Shown piece after piece: positions 7,586 through 16,233 of a stretch of 37,030 bases of DNA. The notes beneath the pieces were generated by a model, which saw only the letters and a program-made list of their open reading frames with translations, ran no database searches and was not told the DNA's origin. Each line of letters starts with the position of its first letter. Positions within the stretch are counted from its first letter, which is position 1. The translations under genes were made by a program, and so were the position numbers. Source of the stretch: an uncultured Eubacteriales bacterium (GTDB lineage Bacteria > Bacillota > Clostridia > Oscillospirales > Oscillospiraceae); assembly GCA_900546485.1 (NCBI GenBank), contig URDK01000019.1, positions 1 to 37,030 on the forward strand, read 5' to 3'.

Positions 7586-10416
7586 GTCTCAAGTACCTTC
7601 CGCAAATATTCGCCCGTCGCGCTCTCCGCGCAGTCCGCACAGCCCTCGGGGGTACCGGCAAAGACCACCGTACCGCCGCCGTCGCCGCCCTCGGGGCCGA
7701 GGTCGATGATGTGGTCGGCCACCTTGATGACGTCGAGGTTGTGCTCGATGACGACCACGGTGTTTCCCGCGTCGGTCAGTCTGTCCAGGATGCTGATAAG
7801 CCGCTGCACGTCCGCCGTATGCAGACCCGTCGTCGGCTCGTCGAGAACATACACGGTCGAGCCTGTGGAGCGCTTTGCAAGCTCGGTGGCGAGCTTCACG
7901 CGCTGCGCCTCGCCGCCGGAGAGCGTGGTGGACGACTGGCCGAGCTTGACATAGCCGAGGCCGACGTCGTAAAGGGTCTGTATCCTGTCGCGGATCTTGG
8001 GCAGGTTCTGGAAGAAGTCCAGAGCCTCCTCGACGGTCATGTCCAGCACGTCCGCGATGTTCTTGCCCTTATAGCGGACCTCCAGCGTCTCGCGGTTATA
8101 GCGCTTGCCCTTGCAGACGTCGCAGGGGACGTAGAGGTCGGGCAGGAAGTGCATCTCGATCTTTATGAGGCCGTCGCCGGAGCAGGCCTCACAGCGCCCG
8201 CCCTTGGTGTTGAAGGAGAAGCGCCCCGGACCATAGCCGCGCAGCTTTGCGTCCTCGGTGGAGGAAAAGAGCTCGCGGATGTCGTTGAACACACCGGTGT
8301 ACGTCGCAGGGTTCGAACGCGGTGTGCGTCCGATCGGCGACTGGTCGATGCAGATGACCTTGTCCACGTTCTCAAGCCCGTCTATGCCGAGGCAGCGGCC
8401 GGGCCGGACGTGGGCGCGGTTTTTCACGGAGGCCAGGGTCTTGTAGAGCACCTCGTTTATCAGGCTGGACTTGCCGCTGCCGGAGACGCCGGTCACGGCC
8501 GTGAGCACGCCAAGCGGTATTTCGACGTCTATATTCTTCAAATTGTTCTCGCTCGCGCCGCGGATAAGCAGGCTTTTTCCGTTCCCGCTACGGCGCTTCG
8601 AAGGCACCGGTATCTTCCGCGCTCCGGAGAGGTACTGGCCGGTGATGCTCCTGGGCTCGGCACAGATGTCCTCCACCGTGCCCTGGGCCACGACTTCGCC
8701 GCCGTGGACGCCCGCGCCGGGGCCGATATCGACTATCCAGTCCGCCGCGCGCATGGTGTCCTCGTCGTGCTCGACGACTATGAGCGTATTGCCGAGGTCG
8801 CGCAGTTCCTTGAGCGTATTGATGAGCTTGTCGTTGTCGCGCTGATGCAGTCCGATGCTCGGCTCGTCGAGGATGTAGAGCACGCCCATGAGCGAGGAGC
8901 CTATCTGCGTCGCGAGCCTTATGCGCTGGCTCTCGCCGCCCGAGAGCGTCGCCGCCGCGCGGGAGAGGGTCAGGTACTGCAAGCCGACGCTCGCGAGGAA
9001 GCCCAGACGGGAGCGTATCTCCTTGAGGATACGGTCGGCTATCATCATGCTCCGCGCCCCAAGCTCGGCGGGCAGGGCCTCAATAAAGGCCAGCTCCTTG
9101 GTGACCGGCATGTTGCAGAAGTCGATGATGGACATCCCGCCCACGGTTACGGCGAGGGCCTCCTTCTTGAGCCGCTTTCCGGCACAGTCCGGACAGGGGT
9201 ACTCGCCGAGGTATTCCTCGTATTCCTCGCGCATGGACTGGCTCTGCGTCTCGCGGTATCGCCGCTCCAGCGAGTTCACCAGGCCCTCGAAGGGCTGCCG
9301 GAGCGTGCCTGTGCCGCGCGCGGTCTCGTACTGGAGCTCCAGCGGCTCGCCGCCGGTGCCGTACATGATGACGTCCATGACCTCCTTCGGTAGGTCCTTT
9401 ATGGGCGTCGTGAGCTTGAAGTGGTATTTCTTCGCAAGGGCGTCGTAATACATCTTGGCGATGCTGTCTCCCTTGACGTTTGCCCAGCCGGGGGCCTGGA
9501 GGCCGCCCTGGAGGATGGAGAGCTCCGGGTCCTTTATGAGCAGGCTGGGATCGGCCCGGAGCTGGCTGCCGAGACCTGAACAGGTCGGGCAGGCGCCGTA
9601 GGGGCTGTTGAAGGAGAACATGCGCGGCGTGAGCTCCTCAATGGAGATGCCGCAGTCCTCGCAGGCGTAGTTCTGGGAAAAGAGCTGTTCGCGCCCGTCG
9701 GCGGGGCAGTCTATAAGCACCAGCCCGCTCGCGAGCGAGGCCGCCGTCTCGATGGAATCCGTGAGCCGTCGCGCCGAATCCGGGCGGACGACCAGACGGT
9801 CCACCACGACCTCTATATTGTGCTTCTTGTTCTTATCGAGCTTTATCTCCTCGGAGAGGTCATACACCGAGCCATCCACGCGCACACGGACATAGCCTCC
9901 CTTTCTGGCGTCCTCGAACACCTTGACGTGCTCGCCCTTGCGCGAGCGCACCACGGGCGAGAGCACCTGTATACGCGAGCCCTCCGGCCAGGCGAGCACT
10001 TGGTCGACGATCTGGTCTATGGTCTGCTGGCGTATCTCCTTGCCGCACTTGGGGCAGTGCGGGACGCCTATACGCGCCCAGAGCAGGCGGAGGTAGTCGT
10101 AAATCTCCGTGACGGTGCCGACTGTGGAACGCGGGTTGCGGCTCGTGGTCTTCTGGTCTATGGATATTGCGGGGGAAAGGCCCTCGATGTAGTCCACGTC
10201 GGGCTTGTCCATCTGACCCAGGAACATGCGCGCGTAGCTCGAGAGGCTCTCGACATAGCGCCTCTGCCCCTCGGCGTAAATGGTTTCAAATGCCAGTGAG
10301 CTCTTGCCGCTGCCGGAGAGGCCCGTGAACACGACGAGCTTCTCGCGCGGTATCTCAAGGTCGATGTTTTTGAGGTTGTTCTCCCTCGCGCCTTTTATAT
10401 AAATGCTGTCTCTCAT
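7582..10416 (-). CDS. uvrA: Excinuclease ABC subunit A
   Basis: A 944-residue damage-recognition ATPase of nucleotide excision repair, full length. The first Walker A is TGLSGSGKSSLAFE near residues 32-45 and the second is TGVSGSGKSSLINE near 640. ABC signatures TLSGGESQRIRLA and TLSGGEAQRVKLA each precede a Walker B (YILDEPSIGLHQRD and YVLDEPTTGLHTAD). Zinc clusters are CPKCG, CEDCG with CPTC, and CEAC with CDVC. ATG at 10416 follows AGAGGCGGC. No uvrB or uvrC lies in the window. It is the first gene of the minus-strand cluster, read from its own strong promoter, and its stop overlaps the start of the next gene. Confidence 0.98.
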   Translation of the reverse strand: MRDSIYIKGARENNLKNIDLEIPREKLVVFTGLSGSGKSSLAFETIYAEGQRRYVESLSSYARMFLGQMDKPDVDYIEGLSPAISIDQKTTSRNPRSTVGTVTEIYDYLRLLWARIGVPHCPKCGKEIRQQTIDQIVDQVLAWPEGSRIQVLSPVVRSRKGEHVKVFEDARKGGYVRVRVDGSVYDLSEEIKLDKNKKHNIEVVVDRLVVRPDSARRLTDSIETAASLASGLVLIDCPADGREQLFSQNYACEDCGISIEELTPRMFSFNSPYGACPTCSGLGSQLRADPSLLIKDPELSILQGGLQAPGWANVKGDSIAKMYYDALAKKYHFKLTTPIKDLPKEVMDVIMYGTGGEPLELQYETARGTGTLRQPFEGLVNSLERRYRETQSQSMREEYEEYLGEYPCPDCAGKRLKKEALAVTVGGMSIIDFCNMPVTKELAFIEALPAELGARSMMIADRILKEIRSRLGFLASVGLQYLTLSRAAATLSGGESQRIRLATQIGSSLMGVLYILDEPSIGLHQRDNDKLINTLKELRDLGNTLIVVEHDEDTMRAADWIVDIGPGAGVHGGEVVAQGTVEDICAEPRSITGQYLSGARKIPVPSKRRSGNGKSLLIRGASENNLKNIDVEIPLGVLTAVTGVSGSGKSSLINEVLYKTLASVKNRAHVRPGRCLGIDGLENVDKVICIDQSPIGRTPRSNPATYTGVFNDIRELFSSTEDAKLRGYGPGRFSFNTKGGRCEACSGDGLIKIEMHFLPDLYVPCDVCKGKRYNRETLEVRYKGKNIADVLDMTVEEALDFFQNLPKIRDRIQTLYDVGLGYVKLGQSSTTLSGGEAQRVKLATELAKRSTGSTVYVLDEPTTGLHTADVQRLISILDRLTDAGNTVVVIEHNLDVIKVADHIIDLGPEGGDGGGTVVFAGTPEGCADCAESATGEYLRKVLET

Positions 10417-10450
10417 ATGCCGCCTCTTATGTGTGAGCTTAAACTATGAT

Positions 10451-10479
10451 ATTATACCCCAAAAGTAAGCCCATTTCAA
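10451..10479 (-). promoter_or_regulatory. uvrA operon promoter
   Basis: On the minus strand TTGAAA (10474-10479) and TATAAT (10451-10456) are exactly 17 bases apart. The predicted start leaves a leader of about 30 bases. No LexA-type box was recognised nearby. Confidence 0.85.
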
Positions 10480-10484
10480 CAGCA

Positions 10485-10511
10485 AAACCCGCCCGGTACA
10501 ACACCGGGCGG
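10485..10511 (-). terminator. Terminator of the OYE-MFS operon
   Basis: Arms CCGCCCGGT (10489-10497) and ACCGGGCGG (10503-10511) form a perfect 9-bp stem with a 5-base loop. On the minus strand it is followed by GTTTTGCTGTTG. It lies 42 bases beyond the MFS stop and separates that operon from uvrA. Confidence 0.8.
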
Positions 10512-10552
10512 ATCTGACAAGATACACCTCGCCTTACGGCAGGGCGCGCTGT

Positions 10553-11815
10553 TCAATTCTGCTTCTTTCTCGGCGGCTTGGCCAGCAGCATGGCGACTAT
10601 GCCCAGGATATTGAAAGCCATGACCATGATGAAGGCGGAGGTGTAGCTGCCGCTTACGTCGTACATTGTTCCGGCTAGGGCCGGAGATACGGAGGAGCAA
10701 ATAGTGATTATCGGAAAGAGAGTACCGAACAGGCTACCGTAGATGTCAGCGCCAAAATAGCTCGAGAACACCACGGGCATACACACAAAGGAACAACCGA
10801 AACCTATGCCGGTGCAGGCGGCGTAGATCACCATTAGCGGCACGTTGGAGGCGCCCATAAGGCATACGGTACCCAACAGCAGTACGGTGAGAGAACCAGC
10901 CCAGACATAGCGTGCAGGCATTCGATTGCACAGCTCGCCGCCAAGCAGACGACCTACTATACTCGTCACAGTTATGAGGCTCATTGAAAATGCTGCGCTG
11001 GTCGCTGACAAGCCGTGGTCACCCAGGCAGGCAATGCCGTGGCTCACAAGCATCATATAGGGTATGTACAGGCCCAGGGCACCCAGAAGTACCATCCAGC
11101 ACTTAGCGTTCTTCAGGGCCTCTTTGACGGTCCATTTTTCCTCTGTCATATAGGGCTTGAATCCAGATTTCTTTTTGTCGGTAGCCGTCTCACCCTCGGT
11201 CTTACCGTCGGGTATCTGCCCTATGTCTGCGGGCTTATCCTTTATGAGAAAGAGGTCTATGAGCAGGGCAAGCAGCGCTGCACCAGCTACGACGAGCCAA
11301 CAGTTGTTCCACTTGCCTGTGCTGTCGAGCACCCAAGTAAGCAGTGGGGCAGCAATGAAGCCGCCAAATCCGGAAGCCGTCAGTGTGATGGCCATGGCGC
11401 GTGCGCGCCTCTTTGTAAACCACTGTGTTACCGTGGTTTGCACCGGCACGACAGTGCCAAAACCGACGCCTACACCAGCTATGATGCCAAATGTGAAAAG
11501 AAACACCCACTGGTTTTTTACAAAATACCCCATCAGTACCGCAGCTATAAGGATTAGCGCAGATCCTATAGCCATGCAAAACCTAGCGCCCTTTTTCTGT
11601 ATTGTATAACCTATCAGCGGTCCCGGCAGACCCTGGAATAAGTTGAACAGCGAAAAACCGAGACCCAGCACAGTCCTGTTGAACTGCATCTCGTCCGACA
11701 TAAAGGTGTTTACCGTCTGCCCGCCGTACATGGGGAAACCAACATTCAGAAAATATATCATCCATAGCGAGGCGACGATTGTCCAGCCGTAAAATCTTTT
11801 GTTTGAGCTTTCCAC
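10553..11815 (-). CDS. MFS transporter, OFA/monocarboxylate-like
   Basis: A 420-residue 12-helix permease, two six-helix halves joined by a charged loop at about residues 200-225. The opening FYGWTIVASLWMIYFLNVG, the motif GFSLFNLFQGLPGPLIGY, and TQWFTKRRARAMAITLTASGFG in helices 4-5 fit the OFA (oxalate:formate antiporter) and MCT-like branch, which moves small carboxylates. GTG at 11815 follows GAGAGGAGAA. It is the last gene of the MarR-associated operon, 24 bases after the VOC gene. It probably imports the substrate, or exports the product, of the enzymes encoded upstream. Substrate unknown; a carboxylated aromatic or acyl compound would suit the family. Confidence 0.88.
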   Translation of the reverse strand: MESSNKRFYGWTIVASLWMIYFLNVGFPMYGGQTVNTFMSDEMQFNRTVLGLGFSLFNLFQGLPGPLIGYTIQKKGARFCMAIGSALILIAAVLMGYFVKNQWVFLFTFGIIAGVGVGFGTVVPVQTTVTQWFTKRRARAMAITLTASGFGGFIAAPLLTWVLDSTGKWNNCWLVVAGAALLALLIDLFLIKDKPADIGQIPDGKTEGETATDKKKSGFKPYMTEEKWTVKEALKNAKCWMVLLGALGLYIPYMMLVSHGIACLGDHGLSATSAAFSMSLITVTSIVGRLLGGELCNRMPARYVWAGSLTVLLLGTVCLMGASNVPLMVIYAACTGIGFGCSFVCMPVVFSSYFGADIYGSLFGTLFPIITICSSVSPALAGTMYDVSGSYTSAFIMVMAFNILGIVAMLLAKPPRKKQN

Positions 11816-11839
11816 AGAGTTTCTCCTCTCTAAGATGTA

Positions 11840-12760
11840 TCAGATCACCTGAAAGAGCTCCACTGACATCTCTGAAGGGCCATTCACGCGGGCAAGCCTT
11901 ATTTCTCCGTATGGCTCCAGCTGCAAGCGCACGGGCGGCACGGCAGTCTCAAACCCTGCAGCAGTGCAGCGCTCCAGCAGGGCGTCCAAGTCTTCCGTCT
12001 CATAGGCCGTCGCAAATACACCAACGTTCTCTGGCTTCGCCACGTCGGACATTGGGCTGCCTTTTATGGAGTATTCCAGGCATTCAGTTATGGGCGTGTT
12101 GCCCCCTGCGAACATCAGCATACGAGTATGCGTCCCGTGCGGTACGCCGACTATGTCGTCCACCAGGCCATCAGGCAGTTCTTCGTCAAACACCTTGCTG
12201 AGTCCCAGCACACCCTCGTAAAAGCGCGATGCCTCCTCTCCACTGGCCACCGTCTGCGCGACGTCCGTAAAAATTGAGAACATGCCCTCAAAACGAGGGA
12301 TCGGCTCCTTCAGGCGTTCTATTAGCGCCATGGGCATGGCGTCCGGACCCTTCAGCACTCCCTCCAGCACGTCCAGGTTTATCCAATCCGCCACATAGCG
12401 TGTGGGCGGGCAGTAGTAGTCAAAGCCAAGATCCCTGAAATGCTCATAGGCCCAGGAATTGTTCTTCGCACGGAAGGCCACGTCGTAGTAGCCGAAGTCC
12501 CAGCTCGGCCTGCCCTCGCGTATGGAACGCTTTGGGGTATTCGTAAAGGAGATGAGCTGAAGCAGAGTAGGCTGCTCTTCATTTTTGAGCATGGCATACT
12601 CCGCCGCACTCGATTCTAGCCCATATAAGGCCGTCACAGTCTGCTCATCCAAACATCCGCGGCAAACTTCGGTCAGCTCCATATCGCCCGTAAAAAAGGC
12701 CAGGCTCTTTTCAAGATCAGACACACTGACGCAGATACGTTTGATACCAATGTCTTTCAA
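11840..12760 (-). CDS. Two-domain VOC (glyoxalase/bleomycin-resistance fold) protein
   Basis: A 306-residue protein with two tandem VOC domains, about residues 1-150 and 158-306. Recognisable helices are DLEKSLAFF at 16-23 and EEASRFYEGVLGL at 175-187, both typical of the fold. The start is TTG at 12760 with GGAGGTG 5 bases upstream. Family members bind a metal and act as isomerases, epimerases, dioxygenases or lyases. Here the positions that usually supply His look like Cys10, Asp93 and Ala250, and the usual Glu at the end of domain one is Gln68. Glu229 and Glu301 remain. A dihydrodaidzein racemase belongs to this fold and works beside an OYE reductase, so an epimerase or isomerase role is possible, but unproved. 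Confidence 0.82.
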   Translation of the reverse strand: MKDIGIKRICVSVSDLEKSLAFFTGDMELTEVCRGCLDEQTVTALYGLESSAAEYAMLKNEEQPTLLQLISFTNTPKRSIREGRPSWDFGYYDVAFRAKNNSWAYEHFRDLGFDYYCPPTRYVADWINLDVLEGVLKGPDAMPMALIERLKEPIPRFEGMFSIFTDVAQTVASGEEASRFYEGVLGLSKVFDEELPDGLVDDIVGVPHGTHTRMLMFAGGNTPITECLEYSIKGSPMSDVAKPENVGVFATAYETEDLDALLERCTAAGFETAVPPVRLQLEPYGEIRLARVNGPSEMSVELFQVI

Positions 12761-12861
12761 GGTTGCACCTCCGCATAAAAGCGATTCAAAAATTGCTGCC
12801 GGCGCCGATTACCATGGCAGACCGGCAGCTAACGTCAGTTGCGGATACTCTCTTCCCGTGT

Positions 12862-13866
12862 TCAGTCTATATAAACGTTTTTGTCCTCGAAGACCAAGCT
12901 GTCGAAGTCGGGTACAAGGTACTCCTTCATCGCGCGTTCGAGTTCGCGGCCCTCGGTACCCTTGTAGGCGGCGGGGTCGGCAAGGAAACTGAGTATGGCC
13001 TCCGCGCACTCGAAGGGATAATCGAGGTAGAGCATGATGCCGCCGCCTTCGACTATCTTAATCTTGTTGATGTCAGAGCCGAGCTGGTCGGCGGCCTCCT
13101 TGATGGTCTTGAAGAGAGGCGGCTTGACGCAGTCGCGGTCGCCCACGAGCTGGAGTGAGGGCTGCTTCACCTTCGGCAACACGCGTTCAAGGTCGAAGGT
13201 CAGCAAGGCGTTTATCATGTCGCGTCCACCCTTGTCGTAGTGGAGCATGTTAGCTATGGCCGCGCGCTGTATGTATTCAAACTTGCTGTCCGGATTCTCT
13301 CGATACTGCTCATTCCAGTATTCTACGAAGTGGGAGCCGTCCTCCTTACGCTGGAGTAGTCCTGACTCAAGTCCTATGAGATCGCCGGGGCGCAGGCTCT
13401 TGGTATAGGGCATCTTGTTGCCACCTATCATATCGCGGCGGGCCGCCTTGGCCTTTCTCAGGCTGTCCTCATATATGGCCAAGCCGCCGAAGATGAGCTT
13501 GTCTACCCGCTCGGGATACCGCGCCGCCAGGTCCGCCATGATGAGCGAGCCGGAGTGCTGACCCACGAAGCTGGCCTTCTCTATGCCCAGGTCGTCCATG
13601 AAGTCGATGAAGCTGTCGGTGAAATCCGTGAACTCGAACCAGTTTGGGGCGGCCGGTGAGAAGCCAAAGCCCAGCGAATCTGGAGAATACACGGTGTACT
13701 GCTTTGCCACCATCGGGATAACGCCCTCAAACTCGAAGTTGTTCCACCAGCACTGGTGTACGAATATAACCGGGTCGCCGTTGCCCATCGTCTCGTAGTA
13801 CATCTGGGTGCCGGAGCGCTTCAGGTTCGCATATCCCCTCTTGACCTGCTTTAGATTGGTCGCCAT
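12862..13866 (-). CDS. Alpha/beta hydrolase fold protein with non-canonical catalytic residues
   Basis: A 334-residue alpha/beta hydrolase of usual length. ATG at 13866 follows AAGGAGG. The oxyanion strand is VIFVHQCWW near residue 35, the elbow is VGQHSGSLIMADLA at 101-114, and the acid strand is LVGDRDCVKPP near 240. The elbow reads G102-Q-H104-S-G106, so His sits where Ser, Asp or Cys is expected. The usual final His position reads GGGIM (274-278). This resembles a subgroup with HQ and GHHTG motifs that I recall from actinobacteria. It is the second gene of the operon, 77 bases after the OYE gene. Chemistry could be C-C or ester cleavage through an unusual mechanism, or a non-hydrolytic step. 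Confidence 0.85.
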   Translation of the reverse strand: MATNLKQVKRGYANLKRSGTQMYYETMGNGDPVIFVHQCWWNNFEFEGVIPMVAKQYTVYSPDSLGFGFSPAAPNWFEFTDFTDSFIDFMDDLGIEKASFVGQHSGSLIMADLAARYPERVDKLIFGGLAIYEDSLRKAKAARRDMIGGNKMPYTKSLRPGDLIGLESGLLQRKEDGSHFVEYWNEQYRENPDSKFEYIQRAAIANMLHYDKGGRDMINALLTFDLERVLPKVKQPSLQLVGDRDCVKPPLFKTIKEAADQLGSDINKIKIVEGGGIMLYLDYPFECAEAILSFLADPAAYKGTEGRELERAMKEYLVPDFDSLVFEDKNVYID

Positions 13867-13943
13867 TGTTTTACCTCCTTGATACTAAACGTTTTACTCT
13901 CCTATGTCTTCAGACGCCGGCCGGACATCTGAAAGCTCTCTCA

Positions 13944-15932
13944 TTAAATATCCAGCGCCGCAAAGAAGCCGTCGTGGATAGCAGATGTGATGGTGTCCGG
14001 GGTGCGGGCGTCACCTATCACCATCACTTCCTTGCCCGGGAAAAACTCCTTGACAGCGGCTACGGGCTTGGTGCCGAAGGCTATGACCACGTCGCCCTCC
14101 AGCGTCTTCTTTTCGCCGCTCTTCATGTCCTCAGCCTCCACGCCGCTGTCCGTGAAGGCGGTGACGCTGTGGCTGCATAGGATGTTCACGCCCGCCGCGG
14201 CCAGCTTCTTCATCATGACGATGCGCGTCATGAGCTCCTCTTTCAGAATGAGGTCAGGCAACATCTCGATTATAGTTATCTTATGCCCGCGCTCTATGAG
14301 CTCCAGCGCTGTCTCCACGCCCACCTGTCCGCCGCCGCATATGACGACGTCGCTCTTCACCTCGGTCTTGCCCAGCAGCACGTCCTGCGCCTTCTTCACG
14401 TTTGCGCCGTCTATACCCGGTATATTCGGCACCAGCGGTTCGGCGCCCGTGCACACGAGTACCGTATCCGCCTCGATGCAGGCCGCATTTTCCGCCGTCA
14501 CGGGGCTGTTCAGGTGTATTTCCACATTAGGCAGCCTGCCCAGCTGCACGCGGAAGAAGTCCGGGATGTGCTGCAAAATATCCTTGCAGGGCGAGCTGGA
14601 CGCTATGCGCAGCTGTCCGCCACAGAGCCTGTCAGTCGCCTCGTACACGTCCACGCTGTGTCCGCGCTGCGCGGCAATATAGGCCGCTTCCAGGCCTGCC
14701 GGACCCGCGCCGATGATGGCCACGCGCTTTTTCTCCTCCGCCTTTCCGACCTTGCCGTTGGGGAAGCGGCTCTCGCGTCCTGCGATGGGGTTGAAGGTGC
14801 AGCGCAGCGGCATCTGGCCGAATATGCGCTTGCCTATGCAATAGTTGCAGTTGATGCAGCGGCGGATGCCCTCGATGTCGCCCTTCTCCAGCTTTGTCAC
14901 AAAGTCCGGCTCGACTATCCACTCGCGGGACTCGGAGATGAAGTCCGCCTGCCCGTCGGCCAGCACCTGCTCTGCCACCTCGGGGTCAAACATGCGGCCC
15001 TGCGCAAATACCGGGATACTTACGGCCTCTTTGATAGCCGCGGCCAAGTGCGCCAGAGTGGCCTTCGGCTGATAGATGGTGGGTATCATCCACTCAACCG
15101 TCTCGAATACCGCCGCCTCAGCGTCGATGGCCGCGACGCCGTCGCGCTCCATCCATTGGCAAAGTACCTTCGACTCCTCCACACCGCGGCCGGCATCGCC
15201 CAGATACTCGTCTATCGACATACGCACTATGATGGGGAAGTCCCTGCCGCATTTAGCCTGGATATTCTCAATTATCTCGTGCAGGACACGATAGCGGTTC
15301 TCAAGGGAGCCTCCGTATTCGTCCGTGCGGTTGTTAAACCAAGGTGTCAGGAACTCAGAGATGAGGTAGCCGCCGATGGCATGGATGGTAACGGCGTCAA
15401 AACCAGCGCGCTTAGCGTTGAAGCAGCTCCATCCCATGCAGTCCACCATGGTATGTATTTCTTCGACGGTCATGGGGCGCACGGGTGCGCCGACAAATCG
15501 GGACTGCAGCGTGCCAGGGGCAATGCGCGTAACGTTGTAAACGCCCTGGCTGCCCTTGTCGTAGGGGAAGCCCAGCGACTGAGCACCTCCGCCCGGGCTG
15601 ATGTTTATGGTACACTTTGCACCGTAGCGGTGGATTGCCTCCGCCAAATCCGAAAGCATAGGCACGTACATGTTATCGTCTACGCGGATTGAACCGGGAT
15701 ATGGGTCAATCTTGTCCACCTTCGTCGCACCCTGGGCCGAGTGAACGGTGATTAGGCCGCAGCCGCCTTTCGCTCGGGCTGTGTAATAGTCGATTATCTT
15801 ATCCGTTACCTCGCCGTCAGATGTGGCGTACAGTGTCTCAGTTGGACCCATGACAACTCTGTTCTTAATCTCCAGATTTCCTATCCTGCCCGGGGACAGC
15901 AGATGCGGGAACAGCTCTTTGCCTATGTTCAT
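13944..15932 (-). CDS. OYE-family FMN/FAD/4Fe-4S reductase (2,4-dienoyl-CoA reductase-like)
   Basis: A 662-residue NAD(P)H-dependent flavoenzyme of the 2,4-dienoyl-CoA reductase/BaiCD/daidzein reductase type, reducing activated C=C bonds. The start at 15932 follows AGGAGG; an ATG at 15950 has none. Residues 1-340 form the OYE barrel, with the active-site motif HAIGGYLISEFLTPW from about 184 and NRTDEYGGSLENRYR. A 4Fe-4S cluster follows near 358 (C-x2-C-x2-C-x12-C). Then come the FAD fold AIIGAGPAGLEAAY near 404 and the NAD fold VICGGGQVGVETALEL near 530. It is the first gene of the operon, under a promoter carrying the MarR-like site. Its neighbours suggest that a specific small molecule, not a fatty acyl-CoA, is reduced. 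Confidence 0.93.
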   Translation of the reverse strand: MNIGKELFPHLLSPGRIGNLEIKNRVVMGPTETLYATSDGEVTDKIIDYYTARAKGGCGLITVHSAQGATKVDKIDPYPGSIRVDDNMYVPMLSDLAEAIHRYGAKCTINISPGGGAQSLGFPYDKGSQGVYNVTRIAPGTLQSRFVGAPVRPMTVEEIHTMVDCMGWSCFNAKRAGFDAVTIHAIGGYLISEFLTPWFNNRTDEYGGSLENRYRVLHEIIENIQAKCGRDFPIIVRMSIDEYLGDAGRGVEESKVLCQWMERDGVAAIDAEAAVFETVEWMIPTIYQPKATLAHLAAAIKEAVSIPVFAQGRMFDPEVAEQVLADGQADFISESREWIVEPDFVTKLEKGDIEGIRRCINCNYCIGKRIFGQMPLRCTFNPIAGRESRFPNGKVGKAEEKKRVAIIGAGPAGLEAAYIAAQRGHSVDVYEATDRLCGGQLRIASSSPCKDILQHIPDFFRVQLGRLPNVEIHLNSPVTAENAACIEADTVLVCTGAEPLVPNIPGIDGANVKKAQDVLLGKTEVKSDVVICGGGQVGVETALELIERGHKITIIEMLPDLILKEELMTRIVMMKKLAAAGVNILCSHSVTAFTDSGVEAEDMKSGEKKTLEGDVVIAFGTKPVAAVKEFFPGKEVMVIGDARTPDTITSAIHDGFFAALDI

Positions 15933-16000
15933 TTTTGTGCCTCCTGTCATTGTAGAATTCTCATAAATTTAAAAATTATTAATAATCGCTAAAAATTATA

Positions 16001-16047
16001 ATCAAATATTTTGATATTATTATCGCCTACTTTACCCTTTTATACAA
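16001..16047 (-). promoter_or_regulatory. OYE operon promoter with palindromic operator
   Basis: On the minus strand TTGTAT (16042-16047) and GATAAT (16019-16024) are 17 bases apart. The palindrome ATCAAATATTTTGAT (16001-16015) sits just downstream of the -10, over the expected start. Its minus-strand copy contains TATCAAAATATTT, the same word found on the plus strand at the marR promoter. The leader from here to the start codon is about 75 bases and very AT-rich. Confidence 0.72.
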
Positions 16048-16141
16048 GTGGTATTATCGACAAATCTGTGCAAGAGTTTTTGGCTAATATATTAACAATC
16101 AATATTTTTTACTATTTTCCTTCTCATGGCCCGGATTTTGC

Positions 16142-16194
16142 TTGCGTTGGCCGCAGGACTGTGATATATTGACGATTATCAAAATATTTTATCG
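16142..16194 (+). promoter_or_regulatory. marR promoter with matching operator half
   Basis: TTGCGT (16142-16147) and an extended -10 TGATATATT (TATATT at 16165-16170) are 17 bases apart. TATCAAAATATTT at 16177-16189 covers the expected start site. It is an inverted copy of the site at the opposite promoter about 175 bases away. The stretch between the two promoters (about 16048-16140) shows no further clear element. Confidence 0.7.
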
Positions 16195-16233
16195 TTTTCC
16201 GTGTGGAAGACAGTACGGAAGGATGGCCCACAT

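Noticed and set aside
7711..9393. 560-codon plus-strand open frame
   Set aside because: It is antisense to uvrA, has a composition dominated by Ala, Arg, Val and Leu, and lacks a ribosome-binding site.
13909..13933. Inverted repeat between the OYE and hydrolase genes as a terminator
   Set aside because: TTCAGA/TCTGAA with CCGG in the middle has mismatches and no T run on the minus strand; it is more likely a processing or spacer structure.
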